From Streptomyces shenzhenensis (lineage in GTDB: Bacteria > Actinomycetota > Actinomycetes > Streptomycetales > Streptomycetaceae), in assembly GCF_003688995.1 (NCBI RefSeq), contig NZ_PENI01000001.1, forward strand, positions 248,001 through 312,000: a stretch of DNA of 64,000 nt. Reading direction: 5' to 3'. This document shows, in pieces, positions 1 through 9,284 of this stretch. The notes beneath the pieces are model-generated. The model was not told the DNA's origin. It was given only the letters and a program-made list of their open reading frames with translations, and searched no databases. The translations under genes and the position numbers were made by a program. Numbering within the stretch: position 1 is the first letter of the stretch; every line of letters begins with the position of its first letter.

Positions 1-154
1 CGGCCGTACCCGGCCGGGTACGGTCGGCTTCCACCAACGCGCACGCGGGCGCGTACAGGAACCAGCCGGGTACGGCGTGGGCACGGTGAATCAGGCGGGA
101 CGCCAGGGCGTTTCCCGAAGCGGCGGCCACCATCGCCGTGGCGTCGAGGATCAC
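1..154 (-). CDS. PIN-domain toxin, N-terminal part (runs off window edge)
   Basis: The frame is open from a GTG at 154 to the window edge, giving 51 residues. It starts VILDATAMV, which matches the first beta-strand and first acidic residue of PIN-domain nucleases, followed by SRLIHRA and a FLYAPACALVEADR stretch typical of actinobacterial PIN toxins. PIN toxins of TA modules cleave RNA using a cluster of acidic residues and Mg2+; only the first Asp (residue 4) is inside the window. It lies 14 nt downstream of the antitoxin gene on the same strand, the usual antitoxin-first order. No clear ribosome-binding site precedes GTG 154. The frame continues upstream as LTDSLH, so a CTG start overlapping the antitoxin stop (CTGA) is possible. 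The family call is firm from pattern and context; activity cannot be judged from this fragment. Confidence 0.72.
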   Translation of the reverse strand, partial: MILDATAMVAAASGNALASRLIHRAHAVPGWFLYAPACALVEADRTRPGTA

Positions 155-168
155 ATGCAGGGAGTCGG

Positions 169-426
169 TCAGGAACCGGCCGCCGCGGCCAGCCTGCGGT
201 CGAGCTCCGCGTCCAGGTCGGCCTCTTCCGCCCCACTGGGGTCGTAGCCGTTCCACTCCCGCAGCACAGCACGGGCCTGCGCGGCACGCTCGGCACGCTC
301 GGCGGGTGTGAGCAGACCGTCGGCGAGGCGGGTGAGGTAGGCACGGAGCGACAGCCCCTCGCCGGCCGCTCTTTCGGCGAGCCGGTCACGAGCCTCGGCG
401 GGGATGCGGATGTTGGCGTCGGGCAT
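169..426 (-). CDS. Ribbon-helix-helix type antitoxin
   Basis: The product is 85 residues. Residues 4-35 (ANIRIPAEARDRLAERA...) fit a ribbon-helix-helix DNA-binding fold: a short basic beta-strand followed by two helices. The acidic C-terminal half (EEADLDAELDRRL) would be the toxin-binding region. In type II modules such proteins bind and neutralise the toxin and repress their own operon as dimers. The ATG at 426 has an AAGGGA Shine-Dalgarno about 8 nt upstream. The PIN-domain gene follows directly, so the two probably form one autoregulated operon. The exact family (VapB-like or FitA-like) is not decidable by eye. Confidence 0.75.
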   Translation of the reverse strand: MPDANIRIPAEARDRLAERAAGEGLSLRAYLTRLADGLLTPAERAERAAQARAVLREWNGYDPSGAEEADLDAELDRRLAAAAGS

Positions 427-549
427 GGGCGTATCCCTTCACTCACTGCCGGTTCGGGGTACGGGTACAGGCCTGTGGTCACGCTACACATGGGCGAGCC
501 GGTCGGTGGCACGAACGGTCGGCGTTCAGCGAGTCTCCCCCGGGAAACG

Positions 550-585
550 CCGGTTCCCGGCGCCTGGGAAGGTGCCGGGAACCGG
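550..585 (-). terminator. Hairpin terminator after the peptide-transporter operon
   Basis: There is a perfect 12-bp stem (CCGGTTCCCGGC at 550-561 pairing with 574-585) with a 12-nt loop, 19 nt past the stop codon of the last ATPase gene. No T-run follows, as is common for Streptomyces terminators. Confidence 0.7.
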
Positions 586-604
586 GGTGACAGAACATCA
601 GGGG

Positions 605-1753
605 TCAGGCCGCGTGGACGACGTCCTTCTCCTCGGCGAAGTGGCAGGCCGACTCGTGGGCCGCCGGAGCGTCCGAGGTCTTGAAGCGCTCGGGGACCGC
701 CAGCAGCGGCACCTCCTGGGAGCACTTGTCCTGGGCCTTCCAGCAGCGGGTGCGGAAGCGGCAGCCCGACGGCGGGTTGGCCGGGGACGGCACATCGCCG
801 GTGAGGATGATCCGCTCGCGCTGCTCGCGGGCGTCCGGGTCCGGCACGGGGACCGCCGACAGCAGCGCCTGGGTGTAGGGGTGCGTCGGGTGGTCGTAGA
901 TCTGCTCGTCGGTGCCGATCTCGGCGATCCTGCCGAGGTACATCACCCCGACGCGGTCCGAGATGTGCCGGACGATCGACAGGTCGTGCGCGATGAAGAT
1001 GTAGGACAGGTTGAACTCGTCCTGCAGGCGCTCCATCAGGTTGATGACCTGCGCCTGGACGGACACGTCCAGGGCCGACACCGGCTCGTCGCAGATGATG
1101 ATCTCCGGGTTGAGCGCAAGGCCACGGGCGATGCCGATGCGCTGACGCTGGCCGCCGGAGAACTGGTGCGGGTACCGGTTGATGTACTCCGGGTTGAGAC
1201 CCACGACATCCAGCAGCTCCTGCACCCTGCGGCGCCGGTCGCCCTTGGGAGCCACCTCGGGGTGGATGTCGAAGGGCTCGCCGATGATGTCGCCCACCGT
1301 CATACGGGGGTTGAGCGACGTGTACGGGTCCTGGAAGACCATCTGGATGTTGCGGCGCACGGCCTTCAGGGCGCGTCCGGACAGCTTGGTGATGTCCTGG
1401 CCCTTGTAGAAGATCTCGCCGGCCGTCGCGCGCTCCAGGTTCATCAGGAGCTTGGCGACGGTCGACTTGCCGCAGCCGGACTCACCCACGATGCCCAGGG
1501 TCTCGCCCTGGTGCAGGTCGAAGGAGACACCGTCGACGGCCTTGACCGCACCGATCTGACGCTTGAACAGGATGCCCTGCGTGAGCGGGAAGTGCTTCAC
1601 CAGGTCACGTACCTGGAGAATCGGCTCGCCGCGCTCGACGGGCGCCTCGATGCGGGTGACCGCCTCGTCCTCGCTCCGGGCCTCGACGACGTCCACCTCG
1701 GAGACGTTCGGCGTGGCGTCCTGCGGCTCGTCGTTCTTGCTGAGCTCAGCCAT
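605..1753 (-). CDS. Peptide ABC transporter ATPase, second subunit (DppF/OppF type)
   Basis: This 382-residue cytoplasmic ATPase should energise import of di- or oligopeptides together with the next gene upstream. Visible are the Walker A motif GESGCGKST at residues 90-98, Q-loop FQDPYTSLNP, signature FSGGQRQR, Walker B IIICDEP and the H-loop IAHD. The C-terminal oligopeptide-transporter domain has the cysteine pattern GCRFRTRCWKAQDKC plus a later ACHF. In related Dpp/Opp ATPases such cysteines bind a [4Fe-4S] cluster, so a cluster here is an inference. A 40-residue acidic N-terminal extension precedes the ABC domain. The ATG overlaps the stop of the partner ATPase gene by 8 nt, indicating translational coupling. 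It is the last gene of the operon. Confidence 0.93.
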   Translation of the reverse strand: MAELSKNDEPQDATPNVSEVDVVEARSEDEAVTRIEAPVERGEPILQVRDLVKHFPLTQGILFKRQIGAVKAVDGVSFDLHQGETLGIVGESGCGKSTVAKLLMNLERATAGEIFYKGQDITKLSGRALKAVRRNIQMVFQDPYTSLNPRMTVGDIIGEPFDIHPEVAPKGDRRRRVQELLDVVGLNPEYINRYPHQFSGGQRQRIGIARGLALNPEIIICDEPVSALDVSVQAQVINLMERLQDEFNLSYIFIAHDLSIVRHISDRVGVMYLGRIAEIGTDEQIYDHPTHPYTQALLSAVPVPDPDAREQRERIILTGDVPSPANPPSGCRFRTRCWKAQDKCSQEVPLLAVPERFKTSDAPAAHESACHFAEEKDVVHAA

Positions 1754-2804
1754 GGATCGTCTCCTTCCAGAAGTGGCATGCCGAGGCCCGGCCCACCAGT
1801 TCGGTGCCGTCCTGCTCGGTGACCGGCAGCAGCTCCGGGACCTCGGTACGGCAGACGTCCTGGGCCTTGGGGCAGCGCGGGTTGAAGGCGCAACCGGTCG
1901 GGACGCGCAGCAGGTTGGGCGGCAGACCCTTGATCGCGTAGAGCTCCTGGCCCTTCTGGTCCAGGCGCGGGATCGAGTCGAGCAGGCCCCGGGTGTACGG
2001 GTGCGCGGGACGCTTGTACAGCTCGTGGACCGGGGCGCGCTCCACGATCCGGCCCGCGTACATCACCGCGATCTTGTCGGCGACGTCGGCGACCACGCCC
2101 AGGTCGTGGGTGATGAGGATCAGGCCCATGTTGTACTCGCGCTGGAGCTCCGCGAGCAGGTCCATCACCTGGGCCTGGACCGTCACGTCGAGGGCCGTGG
2201 TCGGCTCGTCGGCGATGATCAGGTCCGGTTCGAGCGCCAGCGCCATGGCGATCATGATGCGCTGGCGCATGCCGCCCGAGAACTGGTGCGGATAGTCGTT
2301 GACCCGGGCCGCCGCGGCCGGGATCTTGACCTTCTCCATCAGCTCGATGGCCTTGACCTTGGCGTCCTTCTTGGACAGGCCCTGGTGGACCCGGAACATC
2401 TCGCCGAGCTGGTAGCCGACGCTCAGCACCGGGTTCAGCGAGCTGAGCGCGTCCTGGAAGATCATCGCGATGCGCCTGCCGCGGATGGCGCGGCGCTCCT
2501 CGCCGGTCATCTTCAGCATGTCGTGGCCGCGGAAGAGGATCTCGCCCTGCGGGATCTGCGCCGGCGGCATGTCGAGGATGCCCATGACGGCCTGCGCGGT
2601 GACGGACTTGCCGGAGCCCGACTCGCCGAGCACGGCGAGGGTCTCACCGGCGTCGACGCTGTAGTTGACGCCGTTGACGGCCCGGACGAGGCCCTCACGG
2701 GTGTGGAACTCGACGTGCAGGTCGCGCACTTCGAGCAGCGGTGTGCCGTCCGCCCCGCCCTCGCCGGGCGACGGCACGGGAACGACTTCTTCGATGGTGG
2801 TCAC
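1746..2804 (-). CDS. Peptide ABC transporter ATPase, first subunit (DppD/OppD type)
   Basis: This 352-residue ABC ATPase pairs with the following gene to form the hetero-ATPase of a di/oligopeptide importer. Motifs seen are Walker A GESGSGKS (about residues 60-67), Q-loop [10 protein letters not shown], signature FSGGMRQR, Walker B LIIADEP and H-loop ITHD. The C-terminal peptide-transporter domain contains [15 protein letters not shown] and a final ACHF, the four-cysteine arrangement known to hold an Fe-S cluster in some relatives. The start is ATG at 2804, 11 nt after the stop of the DppC-like permease gene; the gene downstream overlaps it by 8 nt. The specific substrate cannot be told from sequence. 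Confidence 0.93.
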   Translation of the reverse strand: MTTIEEVVPVPSPGEGGADGTPLLEVRDLHVEFHTREGLVRAVNGVNYSVDAGETLAVLGESGSGKSVTAQAVMGILDMPPAQIPQGEILFRGHDMLKMTGEERRAIRGRRIAMIFQDALSSLNPVLSVGYQLGEMFRVHQGLSKKDAKVKAIELMEKVKIPAAAARVNDYPHQFSGGMRQRIMIAMALALEPDLIIADEPTTALDVTVQAQVMDLLAELQREYNMGLILITHDLGVVADVADKIAVMYAGRIVERAPVHELYKRPAHPYTRGLLDSIPRLDQKGQELYAIKGLPPNLLRVPTGCAFNPRCPKAQDVCRTEVPELLPVTEQDGTELVGRASACHFWKETIHG

Positions 2805-2815
2805 GTACGCCTCCC

Positions 2816-3766
2816 TCAGCGCATCTTCGGGTCGAGGGCGTTGCGTACGGCCTCACCGAGCATGATGAATGCCAGCACCGTGATGCTGAGCATGATCGAC
2901 GGATACAGCATGATCCACTGGGCGACCCGGATCTGGGCCCCGCCGTCGGAGATGTCGTTGCCCCACGACACGCCGTTGAGCCCCAGGCCCAGGAAGGACA
3001 GCGTGGCCTCGGCGCCGATGTAGACACCGAGCGAGATGGTCGCGACCACGATCACCGGGGCCAGGGTGTTCGGCAGGATGTGCCGGAACATGATCCGCGG
3101 GGTACTCGCGCCCAGCGCCTTGGCCGCCTGGACGTAGTCGGCCTGCTTGGTGGTGATGACCGCGCCGCGCATCACGCGGGCGATCTGGGTCCAGCCGAAG
3201 AAGCCGAGGGCGCCGATGACGACCCAGGCGGTGCGGTTGGTGAAGGAGTTCAGCACGACCATCGTGCCCAGCAGGAAGGGGATGCCGAAGAAAACGTCCG
3301 TCAGCCGGGACAGGACGGCGTCCATGGCCCCGCCGAAGTAGCCCGCGATCATGCCGACCAGGCCACCGATCAGGGTGACGACGATGGTGGTGCCGAAGCC
3401 GACGGCCACCGAGGCGCGGGTGCCGTAGATCACCCGCGCGTAGACGCTGCGGCCCTGCTGGTCGTAGCCCAGCCAGTCGGGGGCGCCGACGTCCCCGAGG
3501 CGCGGCTTCTGCAGGTAGTGCTTGGACAGGTCGCCGAGGACCGGGTCCACACCGGTGAACCAGCCAGGGAAGAAGGTGATCAGCATGAGGATCAGGATCA
3601 GCACGCTGGAGACGATGAAGATCCAGCTGCGGCGCAGGTCCGCCCAGGCGTCACCCCACAGGCTGCGGGACTTCTCCGGTTTGGTCTCCGGCAGCGGCCC
3701 GCCCGCCGCCGCGACCGCCGCCTCCTCGGCGGCTGCCTCGGGAACGGTCTTGGTCACGTCAGGCAT
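2816..3766 (-). CDS. Peptide ABC transporter permease (DppC/OppC type)
   Basis: This 316-residue inner-membrane permease is one half of the translocation pore. The N-terminal cytoplasmic tail of about 45 residues (MPDVTKTVPEAAAEEAAVAA...) is followed by a first membrane helix (WIFIVSSVLILILMLITFF). A periplasmic loop ends in the RSVYARVIYGTRASVAVG signature of the DppC/OppC N-terminal domain, and five more helices follow. The EAA-loop that docks on the ATPase is visible as AAKALGASTPRIMFRHILPN. The start overlaps the stop of the DppB-like gene by 8 nt, and the ATPase gene begins 11 nt downstream. Confidence 0.92.
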   Translation of the reverse strand: MPDVTKTVPEAAAEEAAVAAAGGPLPETKPEKSRSLWGDAWADLRRSWIFIVSSVLILILMLITFFPGWFTGVDPVLGDLSKHYLQKPRLGDVGAPDWLGYDQQGRSVYARVIYGTRASVAVGFGTTIVVTLIGGLVGMIAGYFGGAMDAVLSRLTDVFFGIPFLLGTMVVLNSFTNRTAWVVIGALGFFGWTQIARVMRGAVITTKQADYVQAAKALGASTPRIMFRHILPNTLAPVIVVATISLGVYIGAEATLSFLGLGLNGVSWGNDISDGGAQIRVAQWIMLYPSIMLSITVLAFIMLGEAVRNALDPKMR

Positions 3767-4691
3767 AGCGAATCCTCGGATCCAGGACCGCGTACAGCAG
3801 GTCCACGAGCAGGTTGGCGACGAGGTAGACGAGGACCAGGATCGTCACCAGGCCCACGACGGTGGTCCCCTCGCGGCGCACGATGGACTCGTAGATGGTG
3901 CCGCCGACGCCCTTGATGTTGAACAGACCCTCGGTGACGACCGCACCGCCCATCAGGGCGCCCAGGTCGGTGCCCAGGTAGGTGATGACGGGGATCAGGG
4001 AGTTCCGCATCAGGTGGACACCCACCACGCGGCGCCGGGGCAGGCCCTTGGCGATGGCGGTGCGGATGTAGTCGGCGCGCACGTTCTCGGCGATCGAGGT
4101 CCGGGTGAGCCGGGTCACGTACGCGAGTGACGCGGCGGCCAGGACGATCGCGGGCATCAGCAGCTGGCCGTAGTTCGTCGAGTCGTTGACGTTCGGTTCG
4201 AGCCAGTGCAACTGCTCGGCGAAGACCAGCTTCAGGATGAAGCCGAGGACGAAGACGGGCACCGAGATGAAGAGCAGCGTGATGACGAGGACGACGTTGT
4301 CCGTCGCGCGGCCGGCCCGCAGGCCCGCCACGACGCCGAGGGTGATGCCCAGGACGACCTCGATGGCGAAGGCCAGCGAGGCGAGGCGGAGGGTCACCGG
4401 GAAGGCGTCGCCGAGCACGTCGGTGACGGGGCGGCCACTCGCGATCTGCGTGCCGAAGTCGGCATGCAGAATCATGTCCTTCATGTAGTTGAAGTACTGC
4501 ACCAGGATCGGCTGGTCCAGACCGTACTCATGTCTCAGCGACGCGATGACCTGCGGACTGCCCGCCTTGTCACCGAAGAGTCCGCGCACGGGGTCACCGG
4601 GCAGGGCATAGACCATGAGGAAGATCAGCAGGGTTGTCCCGATGAAGACCGGGATCATCTGGAGCAGTCGTCGTGCGACGTAGCGCCCCAT
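3759..4691 (-). CDS. Peptide ABC transporter permease (DppB/OppB type)
   Basis: This 310-residue integral membrane protein forms the other half of the import channel. It starts MGRYVARRLLQMIPVFIGTT, the typical DppB/OppB N-terminus running straight into the first helix, and has the usual LPGDPVRGLFGDKAG periplasmic segment and about six helices. The EAA loop appears as TAIAKGLPRRRVVGVHLMRN. It lies 139 nt downstream of the lipoprotein gene, with two strong hairpins in the gap, and overlaps the next permease by 8 nt. The four distal genes are therefore tightly coupled while the binding protein is set apart. Confidence 0.92.
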   Translation of the reverse strand: MGRYVARRLLQMIPVFIGTTLLIFLMVYALPGDPVRGLFGDKAGSPQVIASLRHEYGLDQPILVQYFNYMKDMILHADFGTQIASGRPVTDVLGDAFPVTLRLASLAFAIEVVLGITLGVVAGLRAGRATDNVVLVITLLFISVPVFVLGFILKLVFAEQLHWLEPNVNDSTNYGQLLMPAIVLAAASLAYVTRLTRTSIAENVRADYIRTAIAKGLPRRRVVGVHLMRNSLIPVITYLGTDLGALMGGAVVTEGLFNIKGVGGTIYESIVRREGTTVVGLVTILVLVYLVANLLVDLLYAVLDPRIRYA

Positions 4692-4724
4692 CGTGCCTCC
4701 ATGTCAATCACGGCGGCAGCCGAC

Positions 4725-4771
4725 GGGCCCTTTCCCCGCGCACCGTTGGACGATGCGCGCGGAAAGGGCCC
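4725..4771 (-). terminator. Intra-operon hairpin between binding protein and permease genes
   Basis: GGGCCCTTTCC at 4725-4735 pairs with GGAAAGGGCCC at 4761-4771, and an inner CGCGCA/TGCGCG stem extends it. With the neighbouring hairpin it likely attenuates transcription or protects the lipoprotein mRNA 3' end. This is a common way to make more binding protein than permease. Confidence 0.6.
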
Positions 4772-4788
4772 CCCAGCCACTGCCGTCA

Positions 4789-4815
4789 CCCGGGGCGCGG
4801 GCGCCGCGCCCCGGG
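4789..4815 (-). terminator. Perfect GC hairpin just after the binding-protein gene
   Basis: A 12-bp perfect stem (CCCGGGGCGCGG, 3-nt loop, CCGCGCCCCGGG) lies 16 nt past the stop codon at 4831. It is probably a partial terminator or mRNA stabiliser between the first and second genes of the operon. Confidence 0.65.
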
Positions 4816-4830
4816 ACTACGGGCTTGTGG

Positions 4831-6459
4831 TTACTTCTTCTTGACCTGGACGCCGGTCAGGATCGGGTCGCCGTCCTGGGCGTACTTGACGCCACTGACG
4901 CTCTCCGAGAAGCCCGCGTTGACCTTGTAGTACCAGAGCGGAATGCTCGGCATGTAGTTCGGGAGCTGCTTCTCGATCTCCTGGTACTTCTTCTCCGACT
5001 CCTCCAGCGAGCTCGCGGCGTCGGCGGCGGCGATGTCCTGGTCGATCGTCTTGTTGGAGAAGCCGCCCTGGTTGCCGTCCGACTTGGTGCCGAACAGGTC
5101 GCGGACGAAGTTGGCGTTGAACGGGTAGTCCAGCACCCAGCCGGAGCGGTACAGCGACTTGACTTCCTTGGCGTCACGCGCGTTCAGGTCGGCCTGGAAG
5201 TCGGCCTTCGAGTCGCCCGTGCACTTCACGCCGGTGGCCTTGGTGATGGAGTTGCAGACCGCCTCCACCCAGTCCTTGTGGCCGCCGTCCGCGTTGTACT
5301 GGATGGAGATGGCGTTGCCCGGAACGCCGCCGCCCGCCTTGATGAGCTCCTTGGCCTTGGCCGCGTCGTACTTGGTGACGTCACCGGCCGCGTTCGGCTG
5401 GTAGCCGAGGACGCCCTTGGCGACCCAGCCGGTGGCCGGCTCACGGGTGCCCTGGAGCACGGTCTTGGTGATGGTGTCGCGGTCGATGGCCATCGACAGG
5501 CCCTGCAGGACCTTCGGGTCGATGTCCTTCCACTGCTTGGTGTAGTAGGCGACGGCGATGGTCTGGATCGCGGAGTAGGCCTGGTCCACGGCGCGGTCGC
5601 CGAGGTCCGCCTTGTAGACCGGCAGGTCCTTGGGCGCGATCTGGCGCAGGACGTCGACGTTGCCGGACTTCAGGTCCTCGTAGGCCGTCTCCAGGTTGGT
5701 GTAGTTCTTGAAGACCACACCACCGTTCTTCGCCTTGTTCGGACCCTGGTAGTCGTCGAAGCGGGTGACCTCGATCTGCTTCTTGTGGTCCCAGCTGACG
5801 AACTTGTAGGGGCCGTTGCCGACCGGGTTCTCACCGGCCGCCTTCGGGTCCTTGTAGAAGGACTCCGGCAGCGGGGCGAAGACCTCGTAGCCGAGCTTGT
5901 AGACGAAGTACGGGATCGGCTTGCTCAGCGTGATGGTGAAGCTGTTGTCGTCGACGACCTTCAGGCCGGACAGCTCCGTGGCCTTCGGCTTGCCCTCGGC
6001 CGGGGCGACCTCGTCGTAGCCCTGGATGTCGGAGAACCAGAAGCTGTTGGTCTGCTTGTTGTCCGGGTTGGCGGCCCAGTTCCACGCCTTGACGTAGGAC
6101 TCGGCGGTCACCGCGGTGCCGTCGTGGAACTTCCAGCCGGGCTTCAGCTTGACCGTGAAGGTCTTGTTGTCCTTGGAGTCGACCGACTCGGCGTTGACGT
6201 AGACGATCTTTCCGTTCTCGTCGTAATCGACGAGACCGGAGAAGAGCGACTTGATGACGATGCTGCCGTTGGACTCCATGGTGTTGGCGGGCTGCAGCGG
6301 GTTCTGCGGCTCGCCGACCTCGACCGAGAACTTACCGTTCGGATCGACCGCGGCCTTGCTGTCGCTGCCCTTGTCCCCGTCTCCACCACCGCAGGCGGTC
6401 GCGCCCAGCGCCACAACCGCGGCAATCGCGACCCACTTGGCGCTCTTCGCACCGCGCAT
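4831..6459 (-). CDS. Peptide-binding lipoprotein of the ABC importer (SBP family 5)
   Basis: This 542-residue extracellular lipoprotein captures peptides for the importer encoded downstream. The N-terminus MRGAKSAKW plus a hydrophobic stretch ends in the lipobox region ALGATAC, with Cys23 the lipid-anchor residue. Family-5 features include NPLQPANTMESNGSIV, LKPGWKFHDGTAVTAESYV, and the C-terminal LPNYMPSIPLWYYK. I chose the ATG at 6459 because GAGGAGG lies 6 nt upstream and it gives a clean signal peptide. The frame is open 41 codons further upstream, but that extension looks non-coding. It is the first gene of the operon; hairpins separate it from the permease genes, suggesting differential expression. 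Substrate identity is not visible. Confidence 0.93.
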   Translation of the reverse strand: MRGAKSAKWVAIAAVVALGATACGGGDGDKGSDSKAAVDPNGKFSVEVGEPQNPLQPANTMESNGSIVIKSLFSGLVDYDENGKIVYVNAESVDSKDNKTFTVKLKPGWKFHDGTAVTAESYVKAWNWAANPDNKQTNSFWFSDIQGYDEVAPAEGKPKATELSGLKVVDDNSFTITLSKPIPYFVYKLGYEVFAPLPESFYKDPKAAGENPVGNGPYKFVSWDHKKQIEVTRFDDYQGPNKAKNGGVVFKNYTNLETAYEDLKSGNVDVLRQIAPKDLPVYKADLGDRAVDQAYSAIQTIAVAYYTKQWKDIDPKVLQGLSMAIDRDTITKTVLQGTREPATGWVAKGVLGYQPNAAGDVTKYDAAKAKELIKAGGGVPGNAISIQYNADGGHKDWVEAVCNSITKATGVKCTGDSKADFQADLNARDAKEVKSLYRSGWVLDYPFNANFVRDLFGTKSDGNQGGFSNKTIDQDIAAADAASSLEESEKKYQEIEKQLPNYMPSIPLWYYKVNAGFSESVSGVKYAQDGDPILTGVQVKKK

Positions 6460-6927
6460 GGGTTCCTCCTCATGAGTCCAATGGTTCACCGCATGGAGAG
6501 GCACACGACACGGCACCGTCACCGGTGCCGGAGAGAGTCGAGTGCCCCCGTGCTCGGAGGTCGGCGCCACCTGAAAGCGCATGACCCGTTGATCCGAGCT
6601 CTACGCGCCTAACTATCTGCCATGGGCGAAGACCGAACCACATCCCTAAGGTCTCGGTTCGATCACAGCTAGCGCGAACTTCTTCCAAAATCCGGACAAA
6701 GGGTTTGCTGAAAGATCCCTGCGAAACGGACTTGTTACACATCTATCGGCCCCAGGTGTCCGCATTCCGGACACTCGGGATCGGAAATCCGGTTGCGATT
6801 AAACTCCGCTTCGTGCGGGGGCTCATCCGGCGTACCCGCATACGGTGCACACCGGAGGCGCAGCGGCCAAAGACTAATGGGATTCGGTCACACCGTGCCG
6901 ACTGCCGGACGGAACCGAGGGTTTTCC
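6460..6927. other. Intergenic region upstream of the peptide-transporter operon
   Basis: This gene-free stretch of about 470 bp is noticeably richer in A/T around 6600-6760 than its surroundings, as expected for a promoter region of the minus-strand operon. I could not fix a confident -35/-10 pair. It contains the inverted repeat at 6756-6774 and ends at the MITE-like element. Confidence 0.5.
6756..6774. promoter_or_regulatory. 7-5-7 inverted repeat, candidate operator
   Basis: GTGTCCG, a 5-nt spacer and CGGACAC form a perfect dyad about 300 bp upstream of the binding-protein gene. Size and symmetry suit a dimeric regulator. No regulator gene is adjacent, so the assignment is speculative. 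Confidence 0.35.
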
Positions 6928-7133
6928 CTAGGTCCTGTCGTCAAACTCCCGTCGTCCGCCCGGAGGGCGGGCCCTGCGGCGTCAGGTGCGTGCTCTCGGT
7001 GTGCCGGGCGCAGGTCCTCGTACTGGACGTACTTGGGCCTGTGTCCGGTGCGGCGACTGCGTGCATGGCATCGCGGGGCTGGGGGCACCTCCCGGCCGGA
7101 GGCTGGGGGAGGGAGTTTGACGACAGGGCCTAG
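6928..7133. mobile_element. MITE-like element, copy 1 (198 bp plus CTAG flanks)
   Basis: The element spans 6932-7129. It begins GTCCTGTCGTCAAACTCCC and ends with the inverted complement GGGAGTTTGACGACAGGGC, a 19-bp terminal inverted repeat with one mismatch. Identical CTAG tetranucleotides at 6928-6931 and 7130-7133 look like a target-site duplication. There is no room for a transposase and no credible ORF, so it must be mobilised in trans. The first 52 bp and last 70 bp are nearly identical to copy 2 at 54123-54322, while the middle differs. A 4-bp CTAG-type duplication fits some IS5-family elements from memory; the parent transposase was not identified. Confidence 0.8.
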
Positions 7134-7142
7134 CGGAACATG

Positions 7143-7186
7143 ACGACGGGGCCGGGCGCTCCTTGAGGGAGGCCCGGCCCCGTCGT
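7143..7186 (-). terminator. Strong terminator hairpin after typA
   Basis: A perfect 15-bp stem, ACGACGGGGCCGGGC at 7143-7157 pairing with 7172-7186, with a 14-nt loop, lies 42 nt downstream of the typA stop codon. Its symmetry would also stop transcription from the other side. Confidence 0.75.
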
Positions 7187-7228
7187 GGCTCGGCGGAGCG
7201 ACAGGGGACCGTGTCCGGGTCCGCGGCC

Positions 7229-9145
<1,917 letters not shown>

Positions 9146-9284
9146 AGTGCGGCGTACTCCCGGGGTGTGAGGAAGGCCCTCGCGTCGGTTCGTGTGACGC
9201 GGGCCCTGCCGGGCTTGACATGCCACGGCCTCACCCCATGTTACGTGGCGCCGCGGGCGGGGACCTCCTCAGCCCCGGGGGGTC

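Noticed and set aside
404..1822. Plus-strand frame opposite the transporter ATPase gene
   Set aside because: Mirrors the coding frame of a strongly conserved ABC ATPase; no homology features of its own.
6932..7129. Small genes inside the MITE-like element
   Set aside because: Short frames in several phases without starts or Shine-Dalgarno; sequence is explained by the repeat element.
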